NCBI RefSeq assembly: GCF_014256275.1
Contig: NZ_JACCFE010000002.1
Location: forward strand, 1,116,001-1,180,000
Length of the DNA stretch: 64,000 bases
Direction: 5' to 3'
Source: Rhodococcus sp. 4CII
Lineage (GTDB): Bacteria > Actinomycetota > Actinomycetes > Mycobacteriales > Mycobacteriaceae
The notes under the pieces are model-generated. The model saw only the letters and a list, made by a program, of their open reading frames with translations. It was not told where the DNA came from and made no database searches. The position numbers and the translations under genes are program-made. Positions 25,101 to 29,577 of this stretch are shown piece by piece. Each line of letters starts with the position of its first letter. Positions within the stretch are counted from its first letter, which is position 1.

Positions 25101-28100
25101 CGACGTGCCGACCGCCGGGAGCAGCGGATCGGCGCCGGCGGCGATCTGCGCCCAGGCGGATGCGAAGTCGGGGACCAGTACCCGCCAGGACACACCGTCG
25201 ACCGCGAGGTGGTGGATCACGACGAGCAGTCGTCCCGACTGCGGGGTGCGCTCGACCTCGTCGGCGTCCCCGTCCTCGCCGCGTCCCGGTGCAAGGTCTC
25301 CGGAATCTTCGGCGGGCGCGAACCAGACGAAGCGCACGACGCTGCCGGTCGCCGGGTCCAACGTGTCGACGGTGCGCTCGAGCGCGTGCGCGGCCAGGGC
25401 CTCGAACGTGTCGGAGCCCGGTCCGTCCGTGAACTCGACCCGGTCGACGAGCCGGTCGACGTCGACGGATCCGATCGGTGCGACATCGAGCGACCAGCCG
25501 GTCGGAGAGTCGTTGCGGCGCAACGACGAACGCAGGGCATCGTGGCGGTCGACGACGGCCGTCAGCGTCCGCACCAGCCGGTCCCGCTCGACCTTCGGCG
25601 GCAGGGTCAGGAGAATCGACTGGGAGAAGCGGTGGAAGTCGCCGCCCAGTTCCGTCATCCAGTGCACCACCGGAGTCAGCGGCATCGTGCCGATGCCTGC
25701 GCCCGGCAGCTCCTCGAGGACGTGCACCGTCGCGGAGTCGGAAGCAGACTTCGCGACCTCGGCGAGCGATGCCACGGTCTTGCGCTCGAAGACGTCGCGG
25801 GCCGTGAACAGAACTCCGGCTTCCTTCGCGCGGGACACCAGCTGGATCGAGACGATGCTGTCGCCACCGAGCGCGAAGAACGAGTCGCCGACGCTGACCC
25901 GCGGCACCCCCAGGACCTCCGCGAACAGTCCGGCGATCGACTCCTCCATGGTGCTGCGCGGAGCCACGTATTCGCTGGTCTCGGCCACGAACGTGGGCTC
26001 GGGCAGCGCCTTCCGGTCGAGCTTGCCGCTCGCACCGACCGGCATCTCCGCGATCACCATGACGGCGTCGGGGACCATGTACGAGGGCACCGCCCTCGCG
26101 ACATGGGTCGTCAGATCGTCGACCTCGAGCGCCGAGCCGGGTTCGGGAACGACGTACCCGACCAGCCGCTGCCCGAGCGAGCTGTCGTGCACGACCGCAA
26201 CCGACTGCGCCACATGGGGATACGAGGACATCGCGGCCTCGATCTCGCCCAGCTCGATCCGCAGGCCGCGTACCTTGACCTGGAAGTCGGTGCGACCGAG
26301 GTACTCGATGCTGCCGTCGACGCGCCACTTGACGAGGTCGCCGGTGCGATACAGGCGCGTGCCGACGGCACCGAAGGGGTTCGCCACGAAGCGATCCGCC
26401 GTGAGGTCCGGCCTGCCCTCGTAGCCGCGGGCCACCTGGGCGCCCGCGAGATAGAGCTCTCCCGCGGAACCGATGGGAGCGGGACGGAGATGACCGTCGA
26501 GCACGTACGCCTCGGTGTTCCACACCGGCGTTCCGATGGGAATCGTGTGGAGGGAGTCACGATCCACCTCACCCGCGGTGGCATGCACGGTGAATTCGGT
26601 GGGGCCGTACAGGTTGTGCAACCCGGCATCCGACTTCGCCCGGAACGCGCTCGCAACGGCAGGCGGAAACGCCTCTCCCGCAACGAGAACGACGCGGAGA
26701 CTGTCCAGTTGTCCGCGGTCCGCCTCGGAGACGAACACCGACAGCATCGACGGGACGAACGACGTCGCCGTCACCTTCTCGCGCGCGATCACGTCGGCGA
26801 GATAGGCGGGATCGCGATGCCCCTCGGGAGCGGCCACGACGAGGCGTGATCCGGAGGCGAGCGCGGCGAACAGTTCCCACACCGACACGTCGAACGTCGT
26901 CGGCGTCTTCTGCAGCACCACATCGCTCGAATCGAGTCCGTAGCGTGCCGCGATCCACGTGACCTGGTTCAGCACCGACGCGTGGCTCACCGCCACACCC
27001 TTCGGACGTCCCGTGGAGCCGGAGGTGTAGATGACGTACGCCGCGTTGGCCGGCCTCAGATCGGCCGTTCGTTCGTCGTCGCCGATCGGCCCGGCCGGTA
27101 CGCCGGTCGGATCCAGGGTGTCGATCTCCACGACGTCGTGGGCGGCGGGGAATGTGAGACCGTCCCGCGACACCGTGAGGATGCACAGGGGGCGGGCACT
27201 GTCGAGCACGTATGCCGTGCGCTCGGCCGGGTGGTCGGGGTCGAGGGGAACGTACGCGCCGCCTGCCTTGACGACGGCGTACATCGCGACCATGGAGTCG
27301 AGCGACCGTCGGATCGCGAGCGCGACCTTCGTCTCCGGTCCCACTCCCCGTCCGATCAGCGTCCGGGCGAGCCGGTTGACCCGCGCGTCGAACTCGGCGT
27401 ACGTGAGTTCCTCGCCCTCGAAGACGAGCGCCGTCGCATCGGGGGTGCGTGCGACCTGAGCGTCGAGGAGGTCTGCGATCGTCCCGGGCGGCGGAGACAC
27501 GACGTCGCCGTTCCACCCGGTCACGACCTGTTCGCGTTCCTCGTCGGTCATCGCGGCCAGGTCCGACACCGACGCGTCGTCGCCTGCCGCGAGGAAGCGC
27601 TCGAAGAAGCCGAAGAACCGGCTGTGGTGACGGTCCAGCTCGTCGGCGGAGTACAGGTTCGGGTTGGCCTCGAAGTCGATGTGGATCTTGCTGCCGGCGA
27701 CACCCTGGTAGATGTTCAGCGACAGATCCTCGACGGGACCGGTGGTGAGCACGTTCTGGTGGCCGGTGACCGTGCCCAGTTTGATCTCGCTGTGGAACAT
27801 CATGATGTTGATCGAGGGACCGAAGAATCCGCGCTGCCCCTGGGGCGCCCCGGCGTCGCGGCGGATGTCCTCGTGACGGTAGCGCTGGCGGCGCAGGGCG
27901 CCGGTCAGCTCGATCTGCACGCTCTTGACCAGCTCGGGGACGGTCATCTCCGGGGTGATCTGGAGTCGCAGCGGAACGATGTTGGACACCATCCCGCCGG
28001 AGCGGCGCAGCGTGGCCGTGGTGCGGGCCGAGACCGGGAGGCTGAGGACGACGTCGGTCCGGTCCGTCATGTGGGCCAGGTAGGCCGCGAAGGCGGCCAC

Positions 28101-28880
28101 CACGACGGGAGCGGAACTGGCGTTGCTGCCGCCCAGCGCCTCGTCCAGAAGGGCGGCGGTGGACTCGGGCAGGGCTTCGGAGGAGAGCCTTGCGAACTTG
28201 CCCACCATGGCCGAACGTCCGGCCAGGCTCGGAGCCTCCGGCAGGTGCGCCGTGCGTTCGGCCCAGTACTCGCGATCCTTCGCGAACCGCTCGGAATTGC
28301 GGTAACGCTGCTCGTCCTCGACGATCCGCACCAGGTCCTCGGCCCGGCAGGCCGGCGGCTCGGCGCCCTCGACCAGTGCCGTGTAGATCTCGGCGATGCG
28401 TGCGATGAGGGCCATTGCGCCGAAGCCGTCGAGCGCGATGTGATGGATGCGGCAGAACCAGAAGTAGTGGTTTTCTCCGACGTGCAGCAGGTAGACCACG
28501 ACGAGGCGGTCTTCGAGGAGGTCGACGGGGGCGCTGTAATTGGCGCGCATCCACTTCTCGGCGGCGTCGACGGAGTCGTCATCTTCTCGGAAATCGACAT
28601 AGGTGATGGCGTCGTCGAGCGCCTTGTCGACGTACTGGTACGGCACACCCTCGAGCTCGACGAGGCGCAGGAAGCCGGAACCGAATTCCCGGCCCGTCCG
28701 TTTGCTGGCCTCGGTCAGGAGGTCGAGGTCGATGCCACCGCGAAGCTCGATGTACTGGGCGATGGTGAGGGGCACGTCACCCATTGCATGCTGCGCGAAC
28801 CAGATGCCTCGCTGCGCAGCTGACAGCGGAAACGCCCCTTCAGGAGCACCGTTACTACCCGCTGCATGTCCCGACCCCAA
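4071..28880 (-). CDS. Giant NRPS, modules 1-7 and start of module 8 (frameshifted C-terminus)
   Basis: Non-ribosomal peptide synthetase, 8269 codons, read C-A-T-E, then six C-A-T modules, then the first third of an eighth C domain. Approximate motif positions by residue: condensation HHxxxDG at 145, 1722, 2767, 3960, 5023, 6196 and 7253; adenylation TSG(S/T)TG at 617, 2193, 3387, 4453, 5620, 6685 and 7738; carrier LGG(D/N)S at 1003, 2576, 3770, 4833, 6004, 7063 and 8122; epimerization HHLAVDG at 1224. The start is TTG: an in-frame TAA lies two codons upstream, no ATG or GTG precedes the first C-domain motif (PLSAAQRGIW, residue 18), and GGAG sits just upstream. The last ~34 residues are out of frame because of the insertion at 4105-4196. 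No thioesterase, MbtH or tailoring gene is visible. Product unknown; a siderophore-like peptide is an inference from the iron box upstream and the EntF-like first C domain. Confidence 0.93.
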   Translation of the reverse strand: MGSGHAAGSNGAPEGAFPLSAAQRGIWFAQHAMGDVPLTIAQYIELRGGIDLDLLTEASKRTGREFGSGFLRLVELEGVPYQYVDKALDDAITYVDFREDDDSVDAAEKWMRANYSAPVDLLEDRLVVVYLLHVGENHYFWFCRIHHIALDGFGAMALIARIAEIYTALVEGAEPPACRAEDLVRIVEDEQRYRNSERFAKDREYWAERTAHLPEAPSLAGRSAMVGKFARLSSEALPESTAALLDEALGGSNASSAPVVVAAFAAYLAHMTDRTDVVLSLPVSARTTATLRRSGGMVSNIVPLRLQITPEMTVPELVKSVQIELTGALRRQRYRHEDIRRDAGAPQGQRGFFGPSINIMMFHSEIKLGTVTGHQNVLTTGPVEDLSLNIYQGVAGSKIHIDFEANPNLYSADELDRHHSRFFGFFERFLAAGDDASVSDLAAMTDEEREQVVTGWNGDVVSPPPGTIADLLDAQVARTPDATALVFEGEELTYAEFDARVNRLARTLIGRGVGPETKVALAIRRSLDSMVAMYAVVKAGGAYVPLDPDHPAERTAYVLDSARPLCILTVSRDGLTFPAAHDVVEIDTLDPTGVPAGPIGDDERTADLRPANAAYVIYTSGSTGRPKGVAVSHASVLNQVTWIAARYGLDSSDVVLQKTPTTFDVSVWELFAALASGSRLVVAAPEGHRDPAYLADVIAREKVTATSFVPSMLSVFVSEADRGQLDSLRVVLVAGEAFPPAVASAFRAKSDAGLHNLYGPTEFTVHATAGEVDRDSLHTIPIGTPVWNTEAYVLDGHLRPAPIGSAGELYLAGAQVARGYEGRPDLTADRFVANPFGAVGTRLYRTGDLVKWRVDGSIEYLGRTDFQVKVRGLRIELGEIEAAMSSYPHVAQSVAVVHDSSLGQRLVGYVVPEPGSALEVDDLTTHVARAVPSYMVPDAVMVIAEMPVGASGKLDRKALPEPTFVAETSEYVAPRSTMEESIAGLFAEVLGVPRVSVGDSFFALGGDSIVSIQLVSRAKEAGVLFTARDVFERKTVASLAEVAKSASDSATVHVLEELPGAGIGTMPLTPVVHWMTELGGDFHRFSQSILLTLPPKVERDRLVRTLTAVVDRHDALRSSLRRNDSPTGWSLDVAPIGSVDVDRLVDRVEFTDGPGSDTFEALAAHALERTVDTLDPATGSVVRFVWFAPAEDSGDLAPGRGEDGDADEVERTPQSGRLLVVIHHLAVDGVSWRVLVPDFASAWAQIAAGADPLLPAVGTSVRRWAHGLADSAKTARRLAELEYWRTTLDGADPLIGSRALDGRDTVSTTGRVRLEVSADVTDGLLTGVPRAFHGGVNDGLLTALTLAVAAWRAERGVGESSTLVHLEGHGREETVLPGADLSRTVGWFTSMFPVRLSAPGVDVQDALAGGGAAGRAVKSVKEQLAQVPEHGIGYGMLRFLNAETRAILAALPSPQISFNYLGRVSVGEIPDAFRAAGWVPDTDTMELTGSRNSEMPVHFALDINAMIVDVEGEQRLSATVDFPRGVLTEAEVAELTALWTRALEGLVEYTKRPGAGGRTPSDLDLVSLSQNRIDTLEGEYPALSDVWSLAPLQVGLLFHASLAGTATDVYTTQLVMDLGGSVDTGRLRRAAESLVARHPNLRTAFVSADDGTGMQVVVDRVDVPWTEVDLASASEADRKSQLDALMLANRTDRFDMTAPPLVRFLLVETGEDRYRFAVTNHHILLDGWSLPILIQDLLTLYAVNGDALALPQPRPYRSYLEWLAAQDPQESVSAWAKALGGIEEPTLLAPAHADTAPALTPGELVIDLPDDLLADMTARSRELGVTMNTLVQAAWGIVLGRLTGRDDVVFGTTVSGRPPQVPGIESMLGLFINTLPVRVRVQAGDAVRTLLDRIQHEQTELLDHHHVGLTDIQQDLGLGALFDTLMVYESYPLDREALTKNSDIEGLRVLDVTSNDATHYPLAIVAMTDPRLHLTAKFLPELFDAAEVEEIMARVVRVLGALSGDIDVPVADIDILAPDERASLLAAHGTDAAAPLSLPEILAATAAENRERIALVADGESMTYAELDARSSRLARVLIDRGVGPETSVALGMTRSLHSVIGTWAVAKAGGTFVPVDPRYPAERIAHMVSDSGAILGLTVAAQQDTLPAGIEWLALDSAECDALCAPKSPAPVTDSERTASVQLAHPAYMIYTSGTTGLPKGVAVTHTGLANFSAEQRTHYGVSPSARTLHFASPSFDASVLELLLAFGCGATMVVAPADLYGGEELRKFLADHEVTHAFVTPAALASVEPAGLDRLEVVVVGGEACPPELVERWAPGRRMYNGYGPTEATIMSNVSNQLVAGRRIEIGGPVCGVTVYVLDELLRPVPVGVAGELYIAGPGLARGYHDRHGLTAERFVANPFGENGSRMYRTGDIVRFVVDPGHRAGYGVEYVGRSDFQVKVRGFRIELGEIDAALVRHPDLEFAATLGTALPSGATALVSYVLPSSGSAVDVAEVTHFVGDTLPAHMVPSTIVVLDEIPLTTAGKLDRKALPEPNFDALQGEMVEPRTPTEELVAGVLADVLGLAKVSVAESFFDLGGNSLLATKAVARLNAAAGTSLGVRELFEAPTVERLAVTVAQQAGTASGRPVLAAGPRPDRVPLSMAQQSMWLMNRFDTASSAYNIPLAVRLSGSLDIEAMSSAVSDVLARHESLRTVFPDSVDGPYQQVVDAGQVPFDLTPVPVPDAELHTALTEFATEGFDVTAAPPLRIRLFTTSESEFLLVLVVHHICADGASMAPLARDVMVAYSARTAGAAPLWQPLPVQYPDFALWQREVLGDPADTRSLAGRQIAHWAETLAGAPELIDLPLDHIRPARQSMQGDSIDFAITPELRRGLEAVGKEHGASLFMVTHAALTTLLSRLSNSDDITVGTPLAARSDQALDDLVGMFVNTLVLRTQVRPGDSFAALVERVREGDLAAFGNSDVPFEKIVEALRIRRSAAYSPVFQVMLSFQNNRMDALELPGLTVRVIEDMAQGAKYDLTLTITEKADESGDPAGLGGRFTFATDLFERSTAERIAERFVRILEAVVTDPGVAVGDIDILTKHERAKLSQARPARTMTVRELPQLLAAAVEVAPDGVAVAHDGMQVTYREFDERLRLMSAPLSERGMGPDAIVSVVLSGLVPTIMTAPPSEDGKDGFGAILDRVIADAHALVGDIEIVAPAPDVVAVPEAESAETPGWPLELFVTRWQECVERDPEALAVVAGGVSTTRGELNRRANQLARELLSRGVRPDDVVALLVPRSLEWVVGMIAAWKVGAAYSPFDQKWAIDRITGLVEDSGTRAVVATRSWSGLTDAPTGNAALDDPIVLDDPETVRHLASLDDTDFPHDPWSDEHAGKRLAHVISTSGSTGRPKPTMVPMLGLSNNYQSYQGDLRVKDGTGLLIANSPLFDQTQKNIWVGLAYGGVLHLADDGFDPGPILRMIGTGDVQITNLAPSAFEVLTELDTEGVLPNLKVILLGGEVLRPAACTALIGTDSRVLNNYGPTEASVTCSSYELDLSTADAEKWPVPFGTAFRGVRYHVLDGRMRPVPPGVTGDLYIGGQVLARGYGNMSGTTASRFVANPFEGPGARMYRTGDLVRELDHGGLVFVGRSDFQVKIRGLRIELGEIESALTANRAVQQSVVVVHDSEQGPRLVAYVTATAGAELDVDATVEALRDVLPSHMIPDTVMVLDEMPLNANLKIDRKALPEPVFTTGTVEFVAPRTPLEQVVAGIFGDVISVPRVSVDDSFFDLGGNSLSATRVAARVTSATGTEVGIRDLFEAPTVATLATLVEDRAHHGSTRPALVSGERPRELPLSLAQQRMWFLNRFDPSSPAYNVPLTVRLRGELDVAALAAALSDVVARHEVLRTVFPDSDSGAHQVILPAADVDLALEPVDVREEDLRARLFEFGSTGFDVTDTIPVRARLFRLGADDHVLVLVMHHIASDGASTLPLARDVMTAYAAHRDGTQSAWPVLPVQYADYALWQREVLGSEDDPDSLAAAQIDFWSKTLAGVPDVLALPTDRPRPTVRSMAGSSVAFSVDEDIHRRLGEVARAHNVSLFMVLHASLSVLLARLSSSTDIAIGTAVAGRGDEALENLVGMFVNTLVLRTEVEPGTSFAALLEQVRTQDLAAFSNQDVPFEQLVDALNPTRSTAYSPLFQVVLTHQVNGIPSLEFAGLEATPGAVDVEFSKFDLTVDLRELWSDEGAPTGITGVLGFATEIFDADTVQGFADRFVRILAAVAGGGTDVAVGDIPILDAEETAELTPVRGIEGVSPTPLVELLSAAVAANPDGDAVVAGGDSITYRELDERSNRVARILIERGVGAETFVGLGITRSIASIVGIWAVAKSGGAYVPIDPRYPDERIAHMITDSGVALGLSVSAEVDGLPADVDWLVLDSAEFEAATAAYSSAPVAEAERRTAVTPANSAYVIYTSGTTGQPKGVVVTHRGLANFAAEQRERYQVTTHSRTLHFASPSFDASVLELLLAVGAGATMVIAPTDVYGGPEFAKFLREQRVTHGFVTPSALASVDPSGLDDFQFVVAGGEAVPAELAARWAPGRSLFNGYGPTETTIMTNISDPMAADGPVTIGGPIRGTSALVLDDRLRPVPVGIAGDLYLSGLGLARGYHRRTPLTAGRFVANPFGEPGDRMYRTGDVVRWTKDADGLLSVEYVGRSDQQVKVRGFRIELGEIDTVLAKHPAVDFATTVVLPGPSGDSVLVSYVLPVSGADVDVAGMLDFVGEFVPTYMVPSTIVTLDAIPLTPVGKLDRRALPEPEFLAEDREFRAAGTALEQRVAAVFAEVLGVDVVGADDSFFTLGGNSLAATRVMARINEAVGIDAPVREIFEAPTVAQLARRLEALGVDAGGRPPVTAGPRPDRVPLSLAQQRMWYVNRFDPESAEYNIPLALRLTGELDVEALRSAIADVVSRHESLRTVYPDSVDGPYQVVLSGTKSELDVVEVSDEQELRERVVALASAGFDVTADVPVRAALFTLGERDHVLVVVVHHISADGSSMAPLARDLFGAYGARVQGEEPSFSPLPVQYPDFALWQRTVLGNEDDPESLAGKQIAYWTHALGDAPEVLDLPADRPRPAVRNPRGGLIEFEIGQDVHRSLNELAQTHQASLFMVVHTALAVLLGRLSNTTDISVSTPVAGRGDRALDDLVGMFVNTLVLRTDVDPNARFSTLLTQVREVDLNAFGNADVPFEQVVEVLRPSRSAAFAPLAQVMLSFQNLERPTLELAGLTVDVLESGLTTSKTDLGVAVEELFGEDSAENGMRGWFSYATDLFDESTVRAFADRFVRVLEAVTADADAVVGDIDILTEDEKAGLVVPGDGAQSLMSHSISEELAATQSLPELLDGAASINPDGIALSHNGTDVTYAQLRDKSAELARTLAGVGVGPEAAVTVALSTLLPGLLDGSSGEGFADTFAGVLAGVIADATSATSATAAEERTLVDLFDEQVARTPDAVAVVFGDDALTYAEFDARTNRLARELLARGVGPESRVAVALRRSLEMMIAIYAIEKTGAAYVPLDPDHPAARTAYVIESASPVCVLTSTVDRAAETDAPQIDVDTVDLSGHPDGPITDDERGAPVRPDSAAYVIYTSGSTGKPKGVAVTHRAIVNRLLWMQDMYPMDSTDVVLQKTPVTFDVSVWELFWPLEVGAKLVVAIPDGHRDPAYLSKVIAEHSVTTMHFVPSMLAVFTAGADAALCGSMRQVFCSGEALPPASADAFREFCSAALHNLYGPTEAAVDVTYWQCTEADRTTVPIGAPVWNTQLYVLDSRLRPVPAGVHGELYLAGIQLARGYVGRSDLTSDRFVANPFGGAGQRMYRTGDIVRKRADGIVEYIGRRDFQVKLRGQRLELGEVESALLAHPSVAQAVVVVHRSETTGENLVGYVIPVSGGAIDTTSVLEAAAQTLPAYMVPARLLVLDSFPLGATGKLDRGALPEPDFVPSEAEYVAPRTPVEEIVAGVFGEVLGVERVGAADSFFDLGGNSISATRLTARLTAALGAQLSVRECFEHPTVAELAELLEVTAGTAEHRPALVARPRPDRIPLSLAQQRMWFVNQFDPSSPAYNLPLAVRLTGSIDPAALNSAWADVVERHESLRTVFPVGDEDAHQVVLPAADVVSDLTPTPVADEQDLFARMRDLGATGFDVTETVPVRVACFEVNPTDHILMMVVHHISADGASLAPLFTDVMTAYAARAAGSAPDWEPLPVQYADYALWQRESLGDESDPESLVARQLGYWQQALGGLPEVLELPTDRPRPPVQSLRGASARFTIDAQTHRGLLAIAQETNSTLFMVVHAALAVLLERLSSQTDVAIGTPVAGRGERELDRLVGMFVNTLVLRASVRPDDTFADLLAQVRATDLNAFSHSDVPFERLVEVLDVPRSTAHQPLFQVALSFDNNESVRMEFPGLEISALDAPLEVAKFDLQLSVGERYVDGAAAGIAGTFNYSTDIFDERTVLSFADRFHRILAAVSSDRDVVLGDIEILDAAEKAAIAPVRGPQSVEPRTLPELLRSGVEISPESVAVSFEGRELSYRELDEQSNRLARVLVERGVGPENYVALAITRSVESILGIWAIAKSGGAYLPVDPKLPYERIGEMLADSGAVLGLTVARHHHDLPATVPWIVLDETAVTEEIAARSAAEVQDEDLRRALTVDHPAYLIYTSGSTGKPKGVVVTHRGLANLTREVREHYVVTPDSRFLHVASPSFDTSVGEMLAAFSAGATLVVSPADVYGGDELADLIRRERVDNVVMTPTALMTVDPDGLDCVKSVVVGGDTCTPELVARWAPGREMRNAYGPTETTVIVTITEPMVPGERVTIGSPLRGVESLILDSRLRPVPEGVPGELYICGPSVTRGYHNRPSVTAERFVANPFGEPGARMYRTGDVVRWADGRRVEYVGRSDFQVKVRGFRVELGEIDAALAAQPDIEFAVTVGRENPAGLTTLVSYVLSADGATVDPETLKSVVGETLPPYMVPAVVIVLDEIPLTGIGKLDRARLPEPEFVTAGAEFRAPTTPAEESIAAIFAEVLGLEQVSVDDSFFDLGGNSLSATRVVSRAGQVFGLRIGVRELFEAPTVAGLAARVATPDENVRPRPILGPRERSAFVPLSLAQSRMWFINRFDPDSPAYNIPLAVRLTGALDVGALQSAVLDVLGRHESLRTIYPDSADGPHQVILPADQVRLDLTPAAVTDDELREQLVDMVTSGFDVTADVPPIRTRLFEVGPQDYVLALVVHHVSTDGESTAPFVRDVMVAYASRATGREPGFAPLPVQYADYAIWQRELLGSEDDPESLISAQLGFWTKTLAGVPDLLELPVDRPRPPVQSLRGSRIDFTIDAEVHRGLAALARRHNASVFMAVHAAFAVLLSRLSGTEDIAVGTPIAGRGERELDDVVGMFVNTLALRVQVDGQQTFDEILDRAREADLEAFSHADVPFERLVEVLNPARSTAHHPIFQVGYSFQNTTTAELELPDLTVTPLEVEGDTAQFDLHLILGDSPEGEQMSGVFTFATDLFDPATVERFADMFRRVLAAAVDAPRTAVGDLPLVGVDERALVVSGWNDTGQPLPDTTLADMFAAAAASNPDVTAIVFDGESLTYTEFATRVNRLARNLIDRGVGPETVVGLAIPRSVELLVGMYAIVAAGGAYLPIDPDHPADRTAYVLESAQPVCVLTTRTVVEALPGGVDYLLLDELDLGGLDATPVTDAERTAPLRPDNAAYVIYTSGSTGRPKGVAIAHGAIANQLRWKQSEYPLSAEDAVLLKTAATFDLSVWEFWWALTAGARLVVATPDGHRDPSYLAGLVAEQQVSTVHFVPSLLSAFVAVAEPAQLVSLRRVLCIGEALPADAVRRFRDVCDAEIFNLYGPTEAAVSVTHYRCGDERDGSVPIGRPEWNTQTYVLDSRLHPVPAGVTGELYLAGEQLARGYFGRHDLTAERFVANPFGEAGARMYRTGDVVRWNRAGDLDYVGRSDFQVKVRGFRIELGEIERALVAHPSVAQSVVVVHHDRHTGDRLVGYVAPEPGRSVDDADVLTFAGRSVPGYMVPSALITLDALPLNINGKLDRKALPEPEFGGAADHYKAPRTPVEEIVAGVFADVLGHERVSVDTSFFDLGGNSLVATRVVARINAALDTSIGVRELFEAPTVIALSARAEQSDSAGANRPALVAHPRPARIPLSPAQSRMWFINQFDTASAAYNIPLAIRLTGRLDVAALGQALGDVVERHASGVCVAWWVGRCVRWGRRRRAARDPADDLPRHR
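4105..4196. repeat. 22-bp direct repeat bracketing a 70-bp frameshifting insertion
   Basis: The 22 bases at 4105-4126 recur exactly at 4175-4196, so 70 extra bases (not a multiple of three) sit inside the NRPS C domain. Removing one repeat copy and the 48-bp core rejoins the two frames as ...GDVVERHETLRTTYPD..., the normal C-domain reading seen in the other modules. The core is GC-rich and I see no second copy of it in the window. Confidence 0.9.
4338..7518 (-). other. NRPS module 7: C, A7, T7
   Basis: The C domain has HHVSTDG. A7 pocket residues read D-L-W-H-L-I-L-V-S, related to the serine pattern (W and H retained) but altered at four positions, so the substrate is uncertain. The carrier LGGNSLVATR is the last complete domain before the frameshift. 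Confidence 0.82.
7518..10694 (-). other. NRPS module 6: C, A6, T6
   Basis: The C domain has HHISADG. A6 pocket residues read D-T-G-V-V-G-A-V-I, not a code I can assign. The loop reads SPSFDTSVGEML, where the usual tryptophan or leucine is glycine, giving a roomy pocket. The carrier is LGGNSLSATR. Confidence 0.82.
10694..14206 (-). other. NRPS module 5: C, A-domain stub, serine-type A5, T5
   Basis: The C domain (HHISADG) is followed by a truncated A-domain N-terminus with a second C-tail (12490-12901), then A5. A5 pocket residues read D-V-W-H-F-S-L-V-D, the established L-serine code of EntF, supported by the flanking HFVPSML and FCSGEALPP wording. The carrier is LGGNSISATR and no E domain follows. 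Serine is the only residue of this peptide I would predict with confidence. Confidence 0.85.
14206..17397 (-). other. NRPS module 4: C, A4, T4
   Basis: The C domain has HHIASDG. A4 pocket residues read D-A-L-F-V-G-G-I-M, identical to A2, so modules 2 and 4 should add the same residue. The carrier is LGGNSLAATR. The A4 sequence is close to A2, A6 and A8 along its length (ASPSFD loop, APADVYGG-like segment), a family distinct from A1/A5/A7. Confidence 0.82.
17397..20975 (-). other. NRPS module 3: C, A-domain stub, divergent A3, T3
   Basis: After a standard C domain (HHICADG) comes a truncated adenylation N-terminus plus a second C-domain tail (19225-19662; see findings), then A3. A3 is unlike the other seven: the substrate loop reads FDQTQKN rather than FDASV or FDVSVW, and the core after TSGSTG reads RPKPTMVP. 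Aligned pocket residues are approximately D-Q-K-N-L-G-N-V-T, for which I know no match. The A10-type lysine (NLKIDRK) is present, so activity is plausible. The carrier is LGGNSLSATR. Confidence 0.8.
20975..24160 (-). other. NRPS module 2: C, A2, T2
   Basis: The C domain (NHHILLDGWS, opening LAPLQVGLLFH) is of the type that follows an E domain and accepts a D-configured donor, which fits its position after E1. A2 pocket residues read D-A-L-F-V-G-G-I-M, suggestive of an aliphatic substrate but not a code I can assign. The carrier core is LGGNSLLATK. Confidence 0.83.
24160..28832 (-). other. NRPS module 1: starter-type C, A1, T1, E1
   Basis: The C domain carries CRIHHIALDGFG, closest in wording to the EntF-type C domain that takes an acyl or aryl group from a separate carrier; starter function is inferred. 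The pocket residues aligned to the GrsA positions read D-V-W-S-L-A-L-V-H, which starts like serine/threonine codes but matches none I can name securely. The carrier has LGGDSIVSIQ, the variant usual before epimerization domains. The E domain has HHLAVDGVSW and EGHGRE, so residue 1 should be delivered in D form. Confidence 0.85.
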
Positions 28881-29198
28881 GGGTTACTCCGTTCTCGAAC
28901 GCGTGGCGACTGCCGCCTGTGTCTTTGGTGATTCGTAGCTCTCGATCCCACGGACTGCATCGTGGGCCGGTCCTCCGATGAACGCCATCACATGAACGGG
29001 CCTTGCCGGTTCGAAGCTGCTCGCGGAACGGGAACACGCCGGACGTGGGACGTCCTGCGCTGATCGAAGAGTTCCACCACACTCGGAGTCGATGTCAGAC
29101 GATCGCCCGAAACCCGATTGCCTGCGACGCTGAACACTCCACGGCCCTTACTTCCCGAACTACATGCGGTGAGCGGGTTCATACGTGGCTCCGTTCTC

Positions 29199-29300
29199 TC
29201 ATCGATCCAACAAGCGGCCACCCAATCGGTGCTCGTCATCCCCCGCGTCGAGAGCCGAGTCTACGGCGCTGGTGAAGGAGCGAAGCATCGTCGCGTTCAC
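29199..29300 (-). CDS. Possible 33-residue peptide
   Basis: A GTG start with GAGGAGGG about 7 bases upstream opens a 33-residue frame (VNATMLRSFTSAVDS...). Its GTGA overlaps the stop codon of a longer, poorly biased upstream frame. No homologue is recognised; reported only because the ribosome binding site is good and the region otherwise lacks genes. Confidence 0.2.
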   Translation of the reverse strand: MNATMLRSFTSAVDSALDAGDDEHRLGGRLLDR

Positions 29301-29472
29301 TGCTCCGCCCTCCTCTCGTTCGGTGATGACAACTTCGGTTCGTACGGTTCCTCGGCGACGCCGGGAATTACATCGGCGTCACATCCCGTGCCGTTACCGG
29401 TACGGGTGTGACGTACCCAACCCTCGATACTTCCAGAACCAGGCCCGAATTCGATCTTCGACGCGCTCATAT

Positions 29473-29577
29473 TCAACAGGCAGAACCACATTCCCAGCGT
29501 TGCGTACAACAGAAGGATGGATACCGTACCGAGAGTCGGAATTTGGCAAGGTGTACAACTGTCATATCCAGTTTCAT
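29473..29577 (-). CDS. Possible 34-residue cysteine-rich peptide
   Basis: ATG is preceded by a perfect AGGAGG with a 6-base spacer. The frame encodes 34 residues starting MKLDMTVVHLAKF and ending CCTQRWECGSAC, with four cysteines in the last eleven or so residues. Codon use is unlike the surrounding genes (many A/T third positions), as is local GC. A hairpin lies about 70 bp downstream. I do not recognise the sequence; a leader peptide, a small secreted peptide or chance are all possible. Confidence 0.3.
   Translation of the reverse strand: MKLDMTVVHLAKFRLSVRYPSFCCTQRWECGSAC

Noticed and set aside
23505..26849. Long plus-strand open frame over modules 1-2
   Set aside because: Antisense shadow of the NRPS; no recognisable protein.
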